Numbered from the stretch's first letter, positions 47,132 through 59,937 are shown. The stretch is 64,000 bases of DNA from Hawksworthiomyces lignivorus (GCA_002917075.1 NTMA01000001.1:1054001-1118000); one strand, 5' to 3'. Numbers and translations are program-made. The notes: generated by a model from the sequence alone, not told the origin.

Positions 47132-48716
47132 ATGCTCTCTGAAGATTTCTTTGCCGCTGTGTGCGGCCCGCCGCTCTCCAGCAACACAGCCATTGCTCGA
47201 GATGTGGCCATCTACCACCAGACGCTTAGCCCCGCCTTCGGTGTCAAGGCGACTTTCAGAAAGAGTCAGACACCGCCGGGAAGTCTGGCTGTGAGCAGAG
47301 CCCATGTCTTTGCCGCCCAGCAGGACCGAGCGTACATACACGTGTATTCGCGCGTCCGTGGCGGCCAGGAAACCTTTGTGCCCGTGCCTGAGAAGGTGCG
47401 GTGTCTGGCCCTGGCGGGAGATGTTCTCGTCGCCGGCACAGCTGAGGGCCGGCTAATCTTGTGGGAGGTTGGTTTCTACTCTATTGCTCTCCCACGCTAA
47501 ATCTTTTTTCCACCTTGCTGACCACTATCAGACTCTCACTGGGCGGCTCATCACTACACCTCCTTGCCACGTGCAAGCTGTGTCTTGCCTGGCTACGACG
47601 CCTTACCATGTGCTCTCTGGATCAGAAGACTCCAACGTCCACGTATGGTCGCTGCCGCAGCTTCTAGCATTGAACGGCGCCATTGGCGGCTCAGCAGGCC
47701 ATCCGGGCGACGAGCCTGAACCAGAGCGGACCCTCGCTCGCCATCGTGCCGCCGTCACTGGCCTGGTCGTAGGAGGCGGCATCAGCCGGGACACCAATCT
47801 CTGCGCCTCTGCCAGCCGTGATAAGACTGTGGTGCTCTGGAACTACCAGACGGGCGTGGCCCTGCGGACGCTGCTCTTCTCGGTGGTGCCGACGTGCATC
47901 GTCCTGGACCCAGTTTCGCGCGCTTTGTATGTTGGAGCAGAAGACGACAGCAAGAAAAGCAGCGACAGCTTGGACGCAAAAGCCAGCCCAAACACGGGTA
48001 GCCTATTCGCAATCGACTTCTTTGGCGAGAAGCCGCTGCTTGGGTCCCGCAGCACGGAGGCGGCATCGACGGCTGTGTCGATCGCCAATCCTTTTGGCAT
48101 TGTGCCGAGCGACGCTGGGCCTGCAACCTGTTTAGCCGTCAGCTACGACGGGTCGACGCTTCTGTCTGGCCACCCGCGGGGGCGCATCTTGCAGTGGAAC
48201 TTGGGCGACGCAGGAGGTGGCAGCGGCTGTCTTCCTCGGGAGCTGTCCAATCTGAATGCGCCAGTCACAAACATCATCTTTGTGCCACCGCTCCCGGTTC
48301 ATGAGGCGGCTACCGCACATCAGCAAGCGACAAGTGTCCACACGGTTGTCAAGCCGTCCCAGATGGGTCGAGACTATTCTGTATCTGTCCGCTTCGACGA
48401 GCCTGTACCGGAATCCGCTTCTGAGCCGCTGCAGCAGACTGAAACTGCCACGGCGACCGCCTTTGATGCGCTGCTTGATTTGCCGGGGTTCCCGCAGGCG
48501 AGCTTGGACAGCGCCATCTTATCTTTTCAGCAGCAGCTGGCTGCCCCTGCTGATGACATCAAAGATAACAGCAGCAGCAGGGCCAGCAGCGGGGGTGGCG
48601 GCGATCTAGAGCTCCGGAAACAGAATAAAGAGCTCCTGGAGATCGTCAATGAGCAGCGGGCGCTCTACCAAGAGGCGCTCCAGCGCTATTCAGATTTAAA
48701 AGCTGCTCAACCATGA
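47132..48716 (+). CDS. ipi3: Ipi3/WDR18-like WD40 protein of the Rix1 complex
   Basis: Two exons, 47132-47467 and 47532-48716, with a GTTGGT donor, TCAG acceptor and 64-base intron; joined they give 506 residues beginning MLSEDFFAAV, the usual Ipi3 start. WD-type repeats are visible as LALAGDVLVAGTAEGRLILWE, HVLSGSEDSNVHVW, NLCASASRDKTVVLW and LAVSYDGSTLLSGHPRGRILQW. The extreme C-terminus is a predicted coiled coil (about 470-503) that in this family contacts Rix1. With Rix1 and Ipi1 the protein drives ITS2 processing and the nucleolar-to-nucleoplasmic maturation of pre-60S particles with the ATPase Rea1. A Ser/Gln/Ala-rich linker at about 420-465 is variable. The GTTGGT donor is weak but the joined frame fits the family. 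Confidence 0.9.
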
Positions 48717-50709
48717 GCATGTGTGACTGCATTTGTGTCTGATAAGGGTGCAGTGGCTAGGGCTTTTACCAATGCCGCATGCAATTGAGCACGCACGGTC
48801 GGACATGCATCGATATATGTCATCACGTATAGCGGGGATGCACTACGTACAAAGCAGAAATGTCCGTGATGCATACCTTGCTTCTGCGATGGCGCCGCCA
48901 AGAAAGTCTCGAAGCAAAAAAGAAACGGCTGGCAGGCCGTGCAGCTTCCTCATTCGTGCTATCTTGAGCCAGTCTTCAGGGCCGAGCAGTTCCAGCAGGC
49001 CGAGCACGCGCATGTTTCTATTTTAGCTGGGCAGTTTCAGATTGGCGGGTCGGGGTATTTTTTACTGCACGGAGTGCCGACTTGGGGAATTCTCAATACA
49101 ACGATAATTGAAACCCCTTCCTTTCACTCGCTTTCGCCGCAGAACAATAGAACACAGTCTAGTCTTTCATCAGAGTCAAGTCACCTGCAGCGAAGGCCAA
49201 AAAAAAAACAAAATCCATCGTGATTACGCTAGCAAGCCTCCCCCAATGTGCACCCCAGTTTTCAGATGGAGGCTGTGCGTTACAGAACGCGTCATAATTC
49301 TAGATAGAATAAATACCTACGTGTACGCAAACACCGCTGCCAATTTTCTCTTCCTTAATTGCTTCAGGATCTAAGCAATCCGGGGTCGCCAAGTGATGTT
49401 AGTGGCCGGCCCTCAGCTCAAGAAATTTGACAGTGAGATGCACTCTGCAAAGCATAAAACAAAGAAATGTAGGGGTAGAATAAAAGTCTAGAACGAAAAA
49501 GTCAACTCCATTGGCTTTTCTCGCCTTATCTTTCTGTTATTTTTGTAAAGGCATACAACGCACGGCTTACTTGCCAAGTGTCGCTCTTCTGTTTTGCCAA
49601 TTTGTGTGCGGGCGGCGCATGAGATCGTTGATGCGGCGCAATTGTCGTTTGATGAGCCCCATCGCCAAAATGCGAGCCGCCCCTTTCTAAGAGACAGTTG
49701 ATGGCGCTTCACATACAGTCTACCACAACCACATTTCCTCTTGCTAAGGCGTGCTCTTATCGTTCTTCCAAGAAAAGGCTCCTGTCAGATCCGTCCATCA
49801 TCCATTGGTCTCCTTTATTACTTTCTCACATGGCTCTCTTCCCTTTCCGTTTTCCGGCTTCGTTAACGGTTTGAGAACGGTTCCTTTCCTCTATCTCTGG
49901 TTCACTTCACATCCCTCCCTTCCTTCTGGGTCTATCATCACATACCAAGTCAATTGAATCCTTCAGACCTGACTTGCCTCGTAGAGCCCCTACTCACAAA
50001 AGATAAGGCCGCATTACACAGCAACAGATTGCAGCGTTTGTGCTGTTGCTTTGAAAGTGGCTGAAATATGCCCCCATCTATTGCTTTCCTCTCTTGCCTG
50101 ATGAAACTGTTTCACAACTACAGGGTGGATTTCTCTCTTTGGTCTGCTATTATGTTCTGCCCTCCGATCCGATGTGCCAGTGCCCATCTCTCTACCACAG
50201 GTGTTCTCTGTTTCCATTTTGGTCCTCTTGTTCCCCTGCTGTGCTTCTATTATTGTCTCATAAACGCTATCAAATCTTGACCCACCTTGCTACCCAGCTT
50301 AAACATGACCCCCAGACCACGGGTGGGGGGGTTGCCGGCATCGTGAAAGAAAGAGATTGAAGAAGACTGGATGATCTCAAACAGCGGAAAGCGTCACTCT
50401 ACTCGTAAGCCACAGGACGGCTCCACAGGGACGAGAACATAACATGGACACGGTTCGCTGCTAGGGAACATGAGAAGATTCTCTTCTCCTCTTTTCCTCT
50501 TCTTCTTTTCTTTCTTTTTTTTTTTCTTTCTCTCTTTTTTCCCTTTACCTCTTCTTCGGCCGATCGTCTTCCTTTAGTCGTTCCTTTCTCTCCTTCCCTT
50601 TCCTTCTTGGGACTCAGGTAGGCCCGGAGCCGGTACCTTCCCCCCTGTCTTTCGTTTGTCTGTCTCTCTCGTCTCTCCTTTCGTCTCCCTTTCCTGTCCT
50701 TCTCTCAGG
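48717..50709. other. Intergenic region upstream of the S53 peptidase
   Basis: No coding gene is supported. The last 250 bases are almost pure pyrimidine on the plus strand and are listed separately as the promoter/leader of the peptidase gene. Confidence 0.5.
50481..50709 (+). promoter_or_regulatory. CT-rich promoter/leader of the S53 peptidase gene
   Basis: Nearly continuous C and T from about 50481 to 50706, including several T runs, lead directly to the ATG at 50710. Such tracts mark strong promoters and leaders in filamentous fungi. The frame is open back to a TTG at 50656, but no ATG precedes 50710. Confidence 0.45.
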
Positions 50710-52842
50710 ATGCGGTTCGATATTGTCGCTACCGTACTGGCTACCCTGGCGGTAGCCGCCGAGGCAAGCCCCCGGTTCCGCTCTTCGCAGCGGCATGCGG
50801 TCTCCAAACGGCACGTGCTCCACGAGACACGTCCGGTGGCCGCCACTCACATGTGGAAGAAGAAGGCTAAGATCCACCATGAGTCTGTCTTGCCCATGCG
50901 CATCGGCCTGACCCAGCAGAACTTGCACCGCGCCGAGGAGCTGCTCAACGATGTGTCCCACCCGGATTCGCCAAACTACGGCCGTCACTGGACGCCGGAG
51001 CAGGTCACTGAGATGTTTGCCCCTACTCAGGAGGCCATCGACGCCGTGATGGCGTGGCTGGTAGAGGGCGGCCTGGGTCCGGACCGGGTCATGCTGTCCC
51101 GGGGCCGCAACTGGATCATGTTCAATGCCACGGTCGGCGAGGCCGAGTCTCTGCTCAAGACCGAGTACCACGTGTACCAGCACGCCAGGCACGGCGCACA
51201 CCACGTCGCGTGCGACCAGTACCACGTGCCTGAGCATCTCAAGGAGCACATCGACCTGGTCATGCCGACGGTGCACTTTGACGGGCGTCTGGGCGTCGGC
51301 CGCACGACCAAGACGCAGAAGCTCGACGACGAGTCGCAGCTGGAGCTCAAGAAGCGCTCGCTGACCAAGCGCTGGAAGGAGTCCACGTCGCAGAACAAGA
51401 GCCCGCGGTTCCACGCCAAGCGGGAGCCGCAGCGCCCCGAAAAGGGCATCCTGGGCTCCCCCTCGGACGCGTCGCTGCCCAAGCAGGGCGCCACCATCAC
51501 CAACGCCCTCATGGACCTCAACCAGTGCGACACCATGATCACCCCGGCCTGCCTGCAGGCCCTGTATGCCACCCCGCCCGGCACGCTGTCTGCGAGCAAC
51601 AACACGCTGGGCATCGTGGAGTACACGCCGCAGGCCATCCTGCAGACGGACCTGAACCTGTACTTCTCGCAGTTCCAGCAGAAGCTGGAGGGCAAGGGCC
51701 CCATCGTCAAGCTGCTCGACAACGCGGTGCTGCAGACGACCAACCAGAGCTTCAACTTCAACGGCGAGTCCGCGCTCGACCTCGAGTTCGCCATGGCGCT
51801 CATCTTCCCGCAGCAGGCGACGCTGTTCCAGGTCGGCGACCTGGTCCAGGGCGGCAGCTTCAACAACCTGCTCGACTCGCTCGACGGCTCCTACTGCACC
51901 TTCCAGGGCGGCGGCAGCACCAACCCCAACGTCGACGGCCAGTATAGCAATAACGTCAACTGCGGCACCACCAAGCCCACCAACATCATCTCCACCAGCT
52001 ACTCGTACAACGAGGGCGACCTGACCGCCACCTACGAGCAGCGCCAGTGCAACGAGTACATGAAGCTGGGCCTGCAGGGCGTCACCATCATCTACTCGTC
52101 CGGCGACTTTGGCGTCGCCGGCAACGGCGACACTTGCATCGACCCGCTGACCGGTGCCTACAACAACGGCTCGTCCGGTCTGTTCAACCCCTCGTTCCCC
52201 GGCAGCTGCCCCTTTGTGACGTCCGTCGGTGCCACCCAGCTGCCCAACGGCACCTCCGTGCGCGGCCAGGAGACCGCCTGCGAGAAGGTCATCTTCTCCG
52301 GCGGTGGCTTCTCCAACGTCTTCCCCATGCCCTCCTACCAGCAGAAGGCCGTGGCCTCGTACTTTACCGACTCGGCGCCGCCATACAGCGCCCAACGCTT
52401 CAACAACTCCCAGAACGTCCGCGGCTACCCAGACGTGTCCGCCAACGGCGCCAACTACGTGACGGCAGTCAACGGAAACTTCTCTCTGTCCTTTGGCACC
52501 TCAGGTACGTGTATTCCTCTCCTCGCTGCGCTTTTGCTTGTGCAAAATTTTTTTTGTTTCGCCATGTGGTCTACTCTGCTAACCAGCTCAGCCTCTGCCC
52601 CCGTTTTTGCCTCCATCATCAACCTCATTAATGAGCAGCGCATCAATGCCGGCAAGGGCCCTGTGGGATTCATCAACCCAGTGCTGTATGCGAACCCGCA
52701 GGTGATGAACGACATTACCAGCGGCAACAACCCGGGCTGCGGGACAAATGGATTTACTGCTGTGCCAGGATGGGACCCTCTAACAGGTCTAGGAACGCCT
52801 AATTACCCAGCGATGGAGCAATTGTTTTTGAGTCTGCAGTAG
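50710..52842 (+). CDS. Secreted sedolisin-family (S53) peptidase, tripeptidyl-peptidase-like
   Basis: Two exons, 50710-52504 and 52592-52842, giving 681 residues. A signal peptide covers about 1-19 and a Pro-kumamolisin propeptide about 40-200. A basic linker with KKR and KR sites at about 218-245 may be cut during maturation. In the catalytic domain the Glu/Asp pair is E353 and D357 in NGESALDLEF, the oxyanion Asp is D466 in SSGDFG, and the nucleophile is S598 in GTSASAP. The calcium site near the end shows as MNDITSGNNPGC and GWDPLTGLGTP. Sedolisins are acid serine-carboxyl peptidases; fungal members release tripeptides or act as endopeptidases outside the cell. The 87-base intron begins one base after the Ser598 codon, is a multiple of three and has no stop. 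About ten N-glycosylation sequons are present. Confidence 0.96.
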   Translation: MRFDIVATVLATLAVAAEASPRFRSSQRHAVSKRHVLHETRPVAATHMWKKKAKIHHESVLPMRIGLTQQNLHRAEELLNDVSHPDSPNYGRHWTPEQVTEMFAPTQEAIDAVMAWLVEGGLGPDRVMLSRGRNWIMFNATVGEAESLLKTEYHVYQHARHGAHHVACDQYHVPEHLKEHIDLVMPTVHFDGRLGVGRTTKTQKLDDESQLELKKRSLTKRWKESTSQNKSPRFHAKREPQRPEKGILGSPSDASLPKQGATITNALMDLNQCDTMITPACLQALYATPPGTLSASNNTLGIVEYTPQAILQTDLNLYFSQFQQKLEGKGPIVKLLDNAVLQTTNQSFNFNGESALDLEFAMALIFPQQATLFQVGDLVQGGSFNNLLDSLDGSYCTFQGGGSTNPNVDGQYSNNVNCGTTKPTNIISTSYSYNEGDLTATYEQRQCNEYMKLGLQGVTIIYSSGDFGVAGNGDTCIDPLTGAYNNGSSGLFNPSFPGSCPFVTSVGATQLPNGTSVRGQETACEKVIFSGGGFSNVFPMPSYQQKAVASYFTDSAPPYSAQRFNNSQNVRGYPDVSANGANYVTAVNGNFSLSFGTSGTCIPLLAALLLVQNFFCFAMWSTLLTSSASAPVFASIINLINEQRINAGKGPVGFINPVLYANPQVMNDITSGNNPGCGTNGFTAVPGWDPLTGLGTPNYPAMEQLFLSLQ

Positions 52843-55006
52843 GGGGAATGCGCCGGTACTGAAGAGAGAAGAGGAGCCATTGCTCCAGAGATAGGACAGG
52901 TCCAACAGGAGAGACAATTGGACTCCACACGGTCCACTCATATTTATTTACTTATTTTATAGTTCAGGGACGATGACATATCATCGCATGGGGCAGTGGT
53001 CCATACATATTACTTATTTACTTGTTGTATAACACACAGAGTTGGCCTCGCTGTATGTCTTGGCCGAACTAAAAGTGTTCGGTCTGTTCTTTTGCAGACA
53101 GCTTGTGAAGAGTTGAATTTGATCCAGAGCATAGAGTATAACGTGAACTAGGTACAGTTTCTTCGGCGGAGTGATTTCAATTTATTATTCAAGAAGTTCT
53201 AGGAGCGCAAAGCTGTGTTTTACAAACGAAAACTGCACGAGAAGCAAAAATCCACCAATGCACCGTCAATCACAATTGAATCCCTCCCACCCACTGGTAA
53301 TGGCTTTAGAAGATATACACCTTGCACGCTACAAGACGCGGTAAGTCGTCAACGAAGAGCAAGAGGCAAAGAGGCAGACTAAAGAAGGAAATATAAAAAT
53401 TTGTCTAGCCCCAAAGTTACGGGAAAGGAATATAATAGCAGTAGCAACACAAGACTAAAAGAATAAGGGAGAGCATGTCAAATAGACAGAACTCCCTTGT
53501 TCCGAATCGTTTCCCAAGTATTCAGTCCAGAAGAGCAAAAAGAACCGAGAGAGTCACAAAAAAGAAAACGTACAAGGTCCTCCCATGCAAATGATGCCCT
53601 AAAAGTGCAAGGTAGCCAAAGGGTGCAGGATCACTGGAAAAACAAATAGAAGACGAAGTAGAAGAAAGTATTCGACTTTTATAGAGTCGAAAGGGAAGTA
53701 AACAACAAACATACACAACAGACAAGACAAACTAACGAACACCCATTTCGGCCATGCAAGATGTGTATGATGCTTAACCATAAAAGATTCCACCCCGTGC
53801 CATGATGCACAAGAAAAAAATAAGGAAACCATTTCAACCCATGCAGACACCAGGCTGGATGCAAGAAACCCAGCGAAGTCCCGCTCCCATATGCAAAACA
53901 ACAGGAATGAATAAGAAACACGAAAGAGCAACACGAGCCTTCCCAAAAACATGTAAACCCAGTGAAGAGGAATAAAAAAAATCCTTGTCCATCCATTCCG
54001 GAAACCAGATGAGGCGCCGGTTACCAGAACTGCCATCCGTTGTAGCGAATGCCGTGCTTTTCTTTAACCCATCATGGTGATGTAGCCTTGCCGCCGCAGT
54101 CCCAAGCCCAGACATGATTACCGTCCTGAAAAATGCAGTTCCTTTAAACTTGCCTCGACCATATTACTTTTGCTTCCCACATTCGCCCTTCTTTCCATCT
54201 TCTTCATTTTACCTTTTCTCCAGTTTTGGCCACCTCTCTTTTTTTTTGGTCTTTTGAGTTTTTTTTTTTTTTTTCTCCCAGCTTCACAAAACCTTCGAAT
54301 ATGTCTGCCGTTGATCCCGCTAAAAAGGAATCCCAGTCGCTGTGTTGTTCCTCCGCTATATTTCAATCCAAAGAGAACGTTGAGGGTAAATCAGATTTCC
54401 ATTCGATGTGTCAAAGAACATGCTTCCGGAAGGCAGTATGTTCAGAACGATGTCGCCATGCAAAATCCCAAGAATTGCAAAAAGGTAAGTCAGAGAGAAA
54501 GAGAAACCAGAAACTCCAACAATCCTTTGATACCATTAAAACCAGTTGCTGTGCACACCATAGCGTAAGAAAACATCAGGCAGCCGACAAACCACGAAAG
54601 GCCATAATGCAGTAGCCAGCCCCGAGTGCCAACGAATCCATTGCGCCGGAGCGATGTAACACGGCTTTCAAAAAAGTCGATAAAGGGGTCAGAGCTGAGA
54701 ATTGTGATAGTAGTTGAAAAAGTCTGAATTGCCACGCTGATTATCACCAGCAACAGAGCATGCAGACGAAAACTTGAACGCAAAGTAATGCAACTCTAGA
54801 AACTGAACCGCAAATCAGAAAAATCAAAGACAGGAAAATCATATAACGCGCAAGGGGGAATCATTCCAGTTCGCCTGGTAGCAAGGAATAAACAAAAAAA
54901 AGAAATCAGAAGCAAAAAATAAGACAAGAAACATGAAGTTTATGCAACATGCACAAAAAAATCACGTCTCTGTTGTGCCGTCAACAAGGCCGTGAATTTG
55001 CTTGCA
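52843..55006. other. Convergent interval, no gene seen
   Basis: This holds the 3' flanks of the S53 peptidase and whi3-like genes. The minus strand is T-rich, and homopolymer runs occur near 54240-54275. Frames of 130-145 codons on both strands are hydrophobic low-complexity readings of T-rich DNA without a domain. Confidence 0.5.
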
Positions 55007-56902
55007 TTATCGGCCCATCATGAAGGATGGGTAGCTCGCAGTTGAGCCACCATTTGCCAAGGGGTTGGAGCTGGCGCTATCTCCGTTCAAAGAATTATGG
55101 TAAAGAGAGGCTGCGGACCAGCCGTTAGATACCGTGTAGCTAGGAGGAGCGCCAAAAGCAGAACCTCCAATGGGACCCGGGGTGCCGTTCTGCAGAGGCG
55201 TCGCATTATTGCTGAAAGATTGCCGAGTAGGACCAAAGCCCGGAGGCATAGTAAGTCCAGGAGGGGGACCATTGGCAGCAACAAACCCATTGTTCCCAGC
55301 ACTGGACAGCATCGAATTCATGCCTGCTGTTGCAGAAACGCCCATAGATGTGCCCAAGCCCATTTGCGGAGGATTTTGTCCCGACCGAACACCGAGAGGA
55401 TTCTTTGAAAAGCTGAGACGAATGCCGCCCTTGATGCTGTTGTGGAGCATTGTGCCATAAAGCTCGTGGAGAGCTTTCGTTGCGAATGAGATATCTTCAA
55501 ACTCGACAAAGCACATCGGCCCATTCTGTTTGGTACGGAAACAAAGTCGTTTGTAACCACGCTGCTTAGAGAACATAGCCTTAAGTTCCTCTTCAGACGT
55601 GTTCATGGGTAGATTGCCAACGTATAGGGTGTTGCAGGGCGGATTCTGATCAGCTGGGTTCACAGGCGGGAGAGCATGGTTTCGGTACAGCGGGTAGGCA
55701 CCAGGCTGTTGCTGCACCGTAGGCCCGTTCAGCATGGATGGGGACATGTTGAGGGAATGGGTGGACATAGCACCAGCGCTCTGACCATAGGGGGCGATGG
55801 AGGTAGCACCACCGAATGCACTTGCCGGCCCGCTGACTGGAACACCAACGGCGCTTGTATTAAGAGAGAGACCTGCCAGGCGCTGGGAGAGGGAGGCCTG
55901 CGACGCTGTCGTGCGGCGCTGTTGATGATGCTGAGGTCGCGGCTGATGCGAATGAGGCATCTGCTGAGGGCCACCCATGGTGGCAGACAGCCCCCCAGTC
56001 TCAGCATACGCCACCGGATCCTTCAACAGCTCGCGTGTCTCGTCATCAGATGCCGTGTCATTGTTGATCAGAGCTTTGCCAGAAATGCGATGGCGCTCGC
56101 TCAGATGATTGCCGATGGGCGATTGCGGTGAAAATATGTTTTGATAGTGATTGGCCGAGCCAGCTGGCTCCGAGTTCGCCAAGTCAGCCGCGCCATTTGC
56201 ATTTCCGTTTCCATAGACATTGTTCACAGAGGCTGGCATGCCTTCCAGGGCGTGGAAAGACCTGGGGAAACGCGAAGAACCGCGAGAAGAGGCAACGGAA
56301 GATGCCGGAGTACCGTTTGAAGAGAGATCAGCGGTTAAGCGGCGGGAACCATTGCTATTCAGCAACTCGACAATCATTGGGGCGTCGCTCGCAAAGTTCA
56401 TCTTGCCATCTAGCATGGCCTTTGCTTCGTGTGCGCCTTCGGGTGATTCAAAAGAGAGAATGGCGGAACGATATCCAGAATCATCAGAACGGTCGGGAGG
56501 CAGAATCTCGACGCTTGTCAGTTCTTTCGAAAATACAGTCATCAGGCGGAGTTTTTCGTCCGTGGTGCCGAGCGGCAGACGACGGATAAGAACAGTATTC
56601 GTTGGAGAAGAGGCAGCGGAGGACATCAAGCTGAACGTATTGTTCATGGATAGCGACAGTTCGCGATCAAATCCGTTTGCGGACGACGAGCCGATCGGAA
56701 GCGGAAAGGTCGACGTATTGGATGTAGGCGGCCCGATAGGCTGTGGGTTGGGATGAAAGCTTGAAGACATCGTGGTGCTGGACGCGGCGACGGGAGCGGC
56801 CGGTGTAATAATCTGTGAAAAGGAGGAGCGGCTCGATGGTAGAGGCGCAAATGGCGAAGCCGAGACCGGAGTCGCGTCCACCGTTTTGCGATCCCCGTTC
56901 AT
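55007..56902 (-). CDS. whi3: Whi3-like RNA-binding protein with RRM
   Basis: One exon of 631 residues starts at an ATG. The C-terminal RRM (about 424-500) is well preserved, with RNP2 TLYVGNLP and an RNP1-like [12 protein letters not shown]; its sequence is of the Whi3/Whi4 type. A second, degenerate RRM-like segment lies at about 100-175 ([21 protein letters not shown]). The rest is Ser-, Asn-, Pro- and Gly-rich and disordered, with a His/Gln-rich patch at about 315-335. Whi3 binds mRNAs such as those of G1 cyclins and formins, forms condensates, and controls cell-cycle entry and polarity; in multinucleate fungi it positions cyclin transcripts. The long polyQ of yeast Whi3 is not present. 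The 5' flank is strongly pyrimidine-rich on the coding strand. Confidence 0.9.
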   Translation of the reverse strand: MNGDRKTVDATPVSASPFAPLPSSRSSFSQIITPAAPVAASSTTMSSSFHPNPQPIGPPTSNTSTFPLPIGSSSANGFDRELSLSMNNTFSLMSSAASSPTNTVLIRRLPLGTTDEKLRLMTVFSKELTSVEILPPDRSDDSGYRSAILSFESPEGAHEAKAMLDGKMNFASDAPMIVELLNSNGSRRLTADLSSNGTPASSVASSRGSSRFPRSFHALEGMPASVNNVYGNGNANGAADLANSEPAGSANHYQNIFSPQSPIGNHLSERHRISGKALINNDTASDDETRELLKDPVAYAETGGLSATMGGPQQMPHSHQPRPQHHQQRRTTASQASLSQRLAGLSLNTSAVGVPVSGPASAFGGATSIAPYGQSAGAMSTHSLNMSPSMLNGPTVQQQPGAYPLYRNHALPPVNPADQNPPCNTLYVGNLPMNTSEEELKAMFSKQRGYKRLCFRTKQNGPMCFVEFEDISFATKALHELYGTMLHNSIKGGIRLSFSKNPLGVRSGQNPPQMGLGTSMGVSATAGMNSMLSSAGNNGFVAANGPPPGLTMPPGFGPTRQSFSNNATPLQNGTPGPIGGSAFGAPPSYTVSNGWSAASLYHNSLNGDSASSNPLANGGSTASYPSFMMGR

Positions 56903-57800
56903 AAATTTGAGGTGTGTGTGCGCTCAAGCAAAGGCAGCCAGGTGTCGAAAGAGCGCTGAGGGGCGATCAGTGTAGAGCGGGCGATGATACGAAGCGGAAG
57001 ACAATGGAAAACGACGACGACGAGTGCGATGGAAATTTATTGCGACACCAGTCGCTCGACGATAGAAAAGTTAATGGTGATCAAATGAACTGTTCGATGC
57101 ACGTACGCAGTGGTAGCTGGCGATGTTCAGGTTGAAGGACTGTGGCGGGCGCAAGAGGGAAAGGGGCGCATGCGCGAATGAAAGTCTGGATGCGTGCGTG
57201 TGTGCGAAAAGTGCGACTGCGTCTAATGGATGATTTTTGAGGTGGCTGTCGCAAAATCTGTGGAGCTGGTGGCGACTTAACGCCTTGTGCGAAATGCTGA
57301 TTGAGCGATAGATGCGATTAAAAATAATCTTTGGCTAGGATGTGGATTCGAAAAGGGACGCGATTTTGTTTTCCGCTTCTCGAAAAGCGTGAATAAAAGG
57401 AGACGACGGAGATGTAGGAATGATGTAGAAACTGTGTTGTGTGTTTTAGTTACCAGAGGAAACAAATTTGGGTAATTGTGCAGTCGCAATTGAGATTTCT
57501 TGGGGGGAGGGGGGAAGAAAGAAAGGTGAGTGGGTGCGTGGGTTCGAAAGTGGGCACGGAAGCAAGTGGGCAAAGTAGAAGGGCGGGTATGGGTATGGTG
57601 AAAGGGCGTGGGAGCGGGTGGACTTTTGTTGGAGAATGGGAGGGGGGTGTGTGTGAGCGTGTAAGAGAGATGCGCGAGTGTGATATGTGGTATTTGGGGG
57701 GGGAGAGGATGAGACGGAGGTTTTGAACAGGGAGAGAAAAATGGAATGGGCTTAGAAAAGTCGTGGGAAGAAGGGAGGGAGGGTGTGTATATACAAGCAT
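56903..57800 (-). promoter_or_regulatory. Pyrimidine-rich leader/promoter of the whi3-like gene
   Basis: On the minus strand about 900 bases before the ATG are rich in C and T with CA-repeat patches; frames through this stretch read Pro, Ser, Thr, His and Leu only and start at GTG, so they are not genes. A possible intron donor (GTATGC) lies at about 57800 on the minus strand, compatible with a spliced leader. Confidence 0.4.
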
Positions 57801-59937
57801 ACCTTAAATACTGTAAAACAAAGAAAAGACGAGACACAAATTAGAATAAAATAAAAATAAAATAATCCTGTGCGGTCCAACACGGCAGAGGAGAAATTAG
57901 TGACCTCGTCCTCTTCTTCTGTGGGCAGATGGTTGGAGGGAGCAGGCGCTGGGAGTCGTAGCGATGAAAATGCCAGGCAGAAGAGAACGACAGCTCGCAA
58001 TTCGACTGCTCCGGCAATATGGCTAATCCTCAGGAGCACTCGGGAAAAGGAGGTGTGCGCTAGCGATAGCACAGGCAATCGACGATGATATCTTCCTGTT
58101 TGGCGCCACCCAGAGGGGAGTGGAAGATGGCTTTCGAGGATATGACACACGCGCGCGAAAGCTGTTTAACTAGCAAAAGCAGGGCAGAGGCGCGATGAGA
58201 ACCCGCAAGATAAATTCCAGGAGATCTGGACTGGCTGGCGATCTGTCTGACAACAGAAGAAGAAACAGACACCACGGTGGAAAGATAGAGACGAACAGTC
58301 AGAAAGAATAGATTGAGACGGGATGGGATCGCAGGAGCCGGCGGGCGGTATACAGCAGGCGAGAGACGGGATGGTAGTGGTCGCTCAGTGGTCGGTGAGG
58401 CTGCTGTGGAGGATCAAAAGGTGGATTCTGGAAGTGAGTCTATGCGGCGATAGCAATCATTATCAGTCTAGACAGGAACCAATACAATTGCGACGAGGAT
58501 GTTCGGAGAAAGAGAAAAGAGAGAGGGAGAGAGAGGAGGAAAAAAAAAAAGTGGGAAGAAGGGGGGAGGGGGCGTCAAGGAACGTTTCTTGTAAGGATGT
58601 GTAAAGGGTAGTGGTGCGTGCATGATTCTAGGTCGCGGCGAGCGAGAGGTGTGTGTGTACTCGCGGCGTTGAAGTACCAGTACTGCCTAGACACAGTACT
58701 AGTGCAGCGAGACCAAGTCAGAAGATAATCAGCACGAGCCAAGGCGAAACGAAAAGGGCCTGAAAATCCGACAGTTGCGGGAAGGCTTCCTTCGTATCTG
58801 GTGGTTCGCTCACCTTGCTAGTGTGCAACCTGCATCTGCAAGGACGGCAAAGTTGGTCCATTATTTTAGCGCAACCACCCAGCAGCAGACCCCCAACGCC
58901 CCCCCAGGAAGTTCTGGCTGTCACCACAGGGTCCCCACGGCGAGCTGTAAGATGCATAGCGCATTCATAGCGTACAAGAGGCAGCCTTTAGCTTACTAGC
59001 TGGACTGTTGCGACCTGCTAGTTCTCGATTGGCCTGGTCATCCGGACTGCGGTTTGCCGCGCTCTCTTATGCCGGTGCCCAGCTGTGGAGGTGCAAGGGG
59101 AAATGCCATCATCGCCAGGAGGCGGGCCAAGACAAGGCCGCCAGGCCAAGATCTTGCAGTGGACCATAGCCACTTGGCGCCCGGCAGCGTTGTTGAAGAG
59201 AAAGAGTATGCCATGTTTTCTCGCTTTGCAGCCTTTCATTCCTCTTTTGCTTTTTTTCTGCCTTTTTTTTTTCTTTAAAAAATTGCTTCTTCCGTTGTCT
59301 GACTTAATAGGGACTCGCTTCTCTGATATCTCCCTCTCCCTGCCGCTTCTGCACGTACCTAACATATGCAATACACCATGCCTCTTGGGGGGGTCGTTTC
59401 GCCTGCTATCGTGCCAATCAGAGCAAACTCCCACACCAGGATTGCGCAGACGAGCTGATGTGGAGAAGAAGAATAAGAAGAAATGCGAAGACGTGTCGTA
59501 TCACTTTCCCCTTCACCCTAACCAAGACAACAATGACTGAAGATTTTTTATCTCACGGGAGGGATGGCCCTGTGTGTGACGTCGATGCCAGTTGGTTGAG
59601 GCGTGCTTCTCGCCCAGATGGCGCATTCAGAAGAGGCAGAGAGTCGTGTGGCGCAGCTTGAAAGAAATAACGAAGGGGATAATGGTTTTTTTTTGTGTTT
59701 GTTGTTTTCTTCCGGGTATCTGGTCAGCCCCGATGTGTCGAAACGGAGAAAAAGGAAGAGCAATATTAGATCGAGATCGAGACAAAAAGCAAAGATCAAA
59801 AATAAACAAGATTTAAAATGAAAATGAAGTATAGCAAAAGCAAAATCGGGTTCGCAAGCAAGAAGAAACCTGAAATGGGCAATTTCTGATCATAAATCTC
59901 CGTTTTAGGAAAGCTCGAAAGTGACGGGTATTGGTTT

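Noticed and set aside
50614..52395. 593-codon minus-strand frame opposite the S53 peptidase
   Set aside because: A Val/Gly/Leu/Arg-rich antisense shadow of a GC-rich coding exon; the plus strand carries all sedolisin motifs.
57277..57837. 186-codon minus-strand frame rich in Pro, His, Thr and Ser
   Set aside because: Starts at GTG and is a low-complexity reading of the pyrimidine-rich leader.
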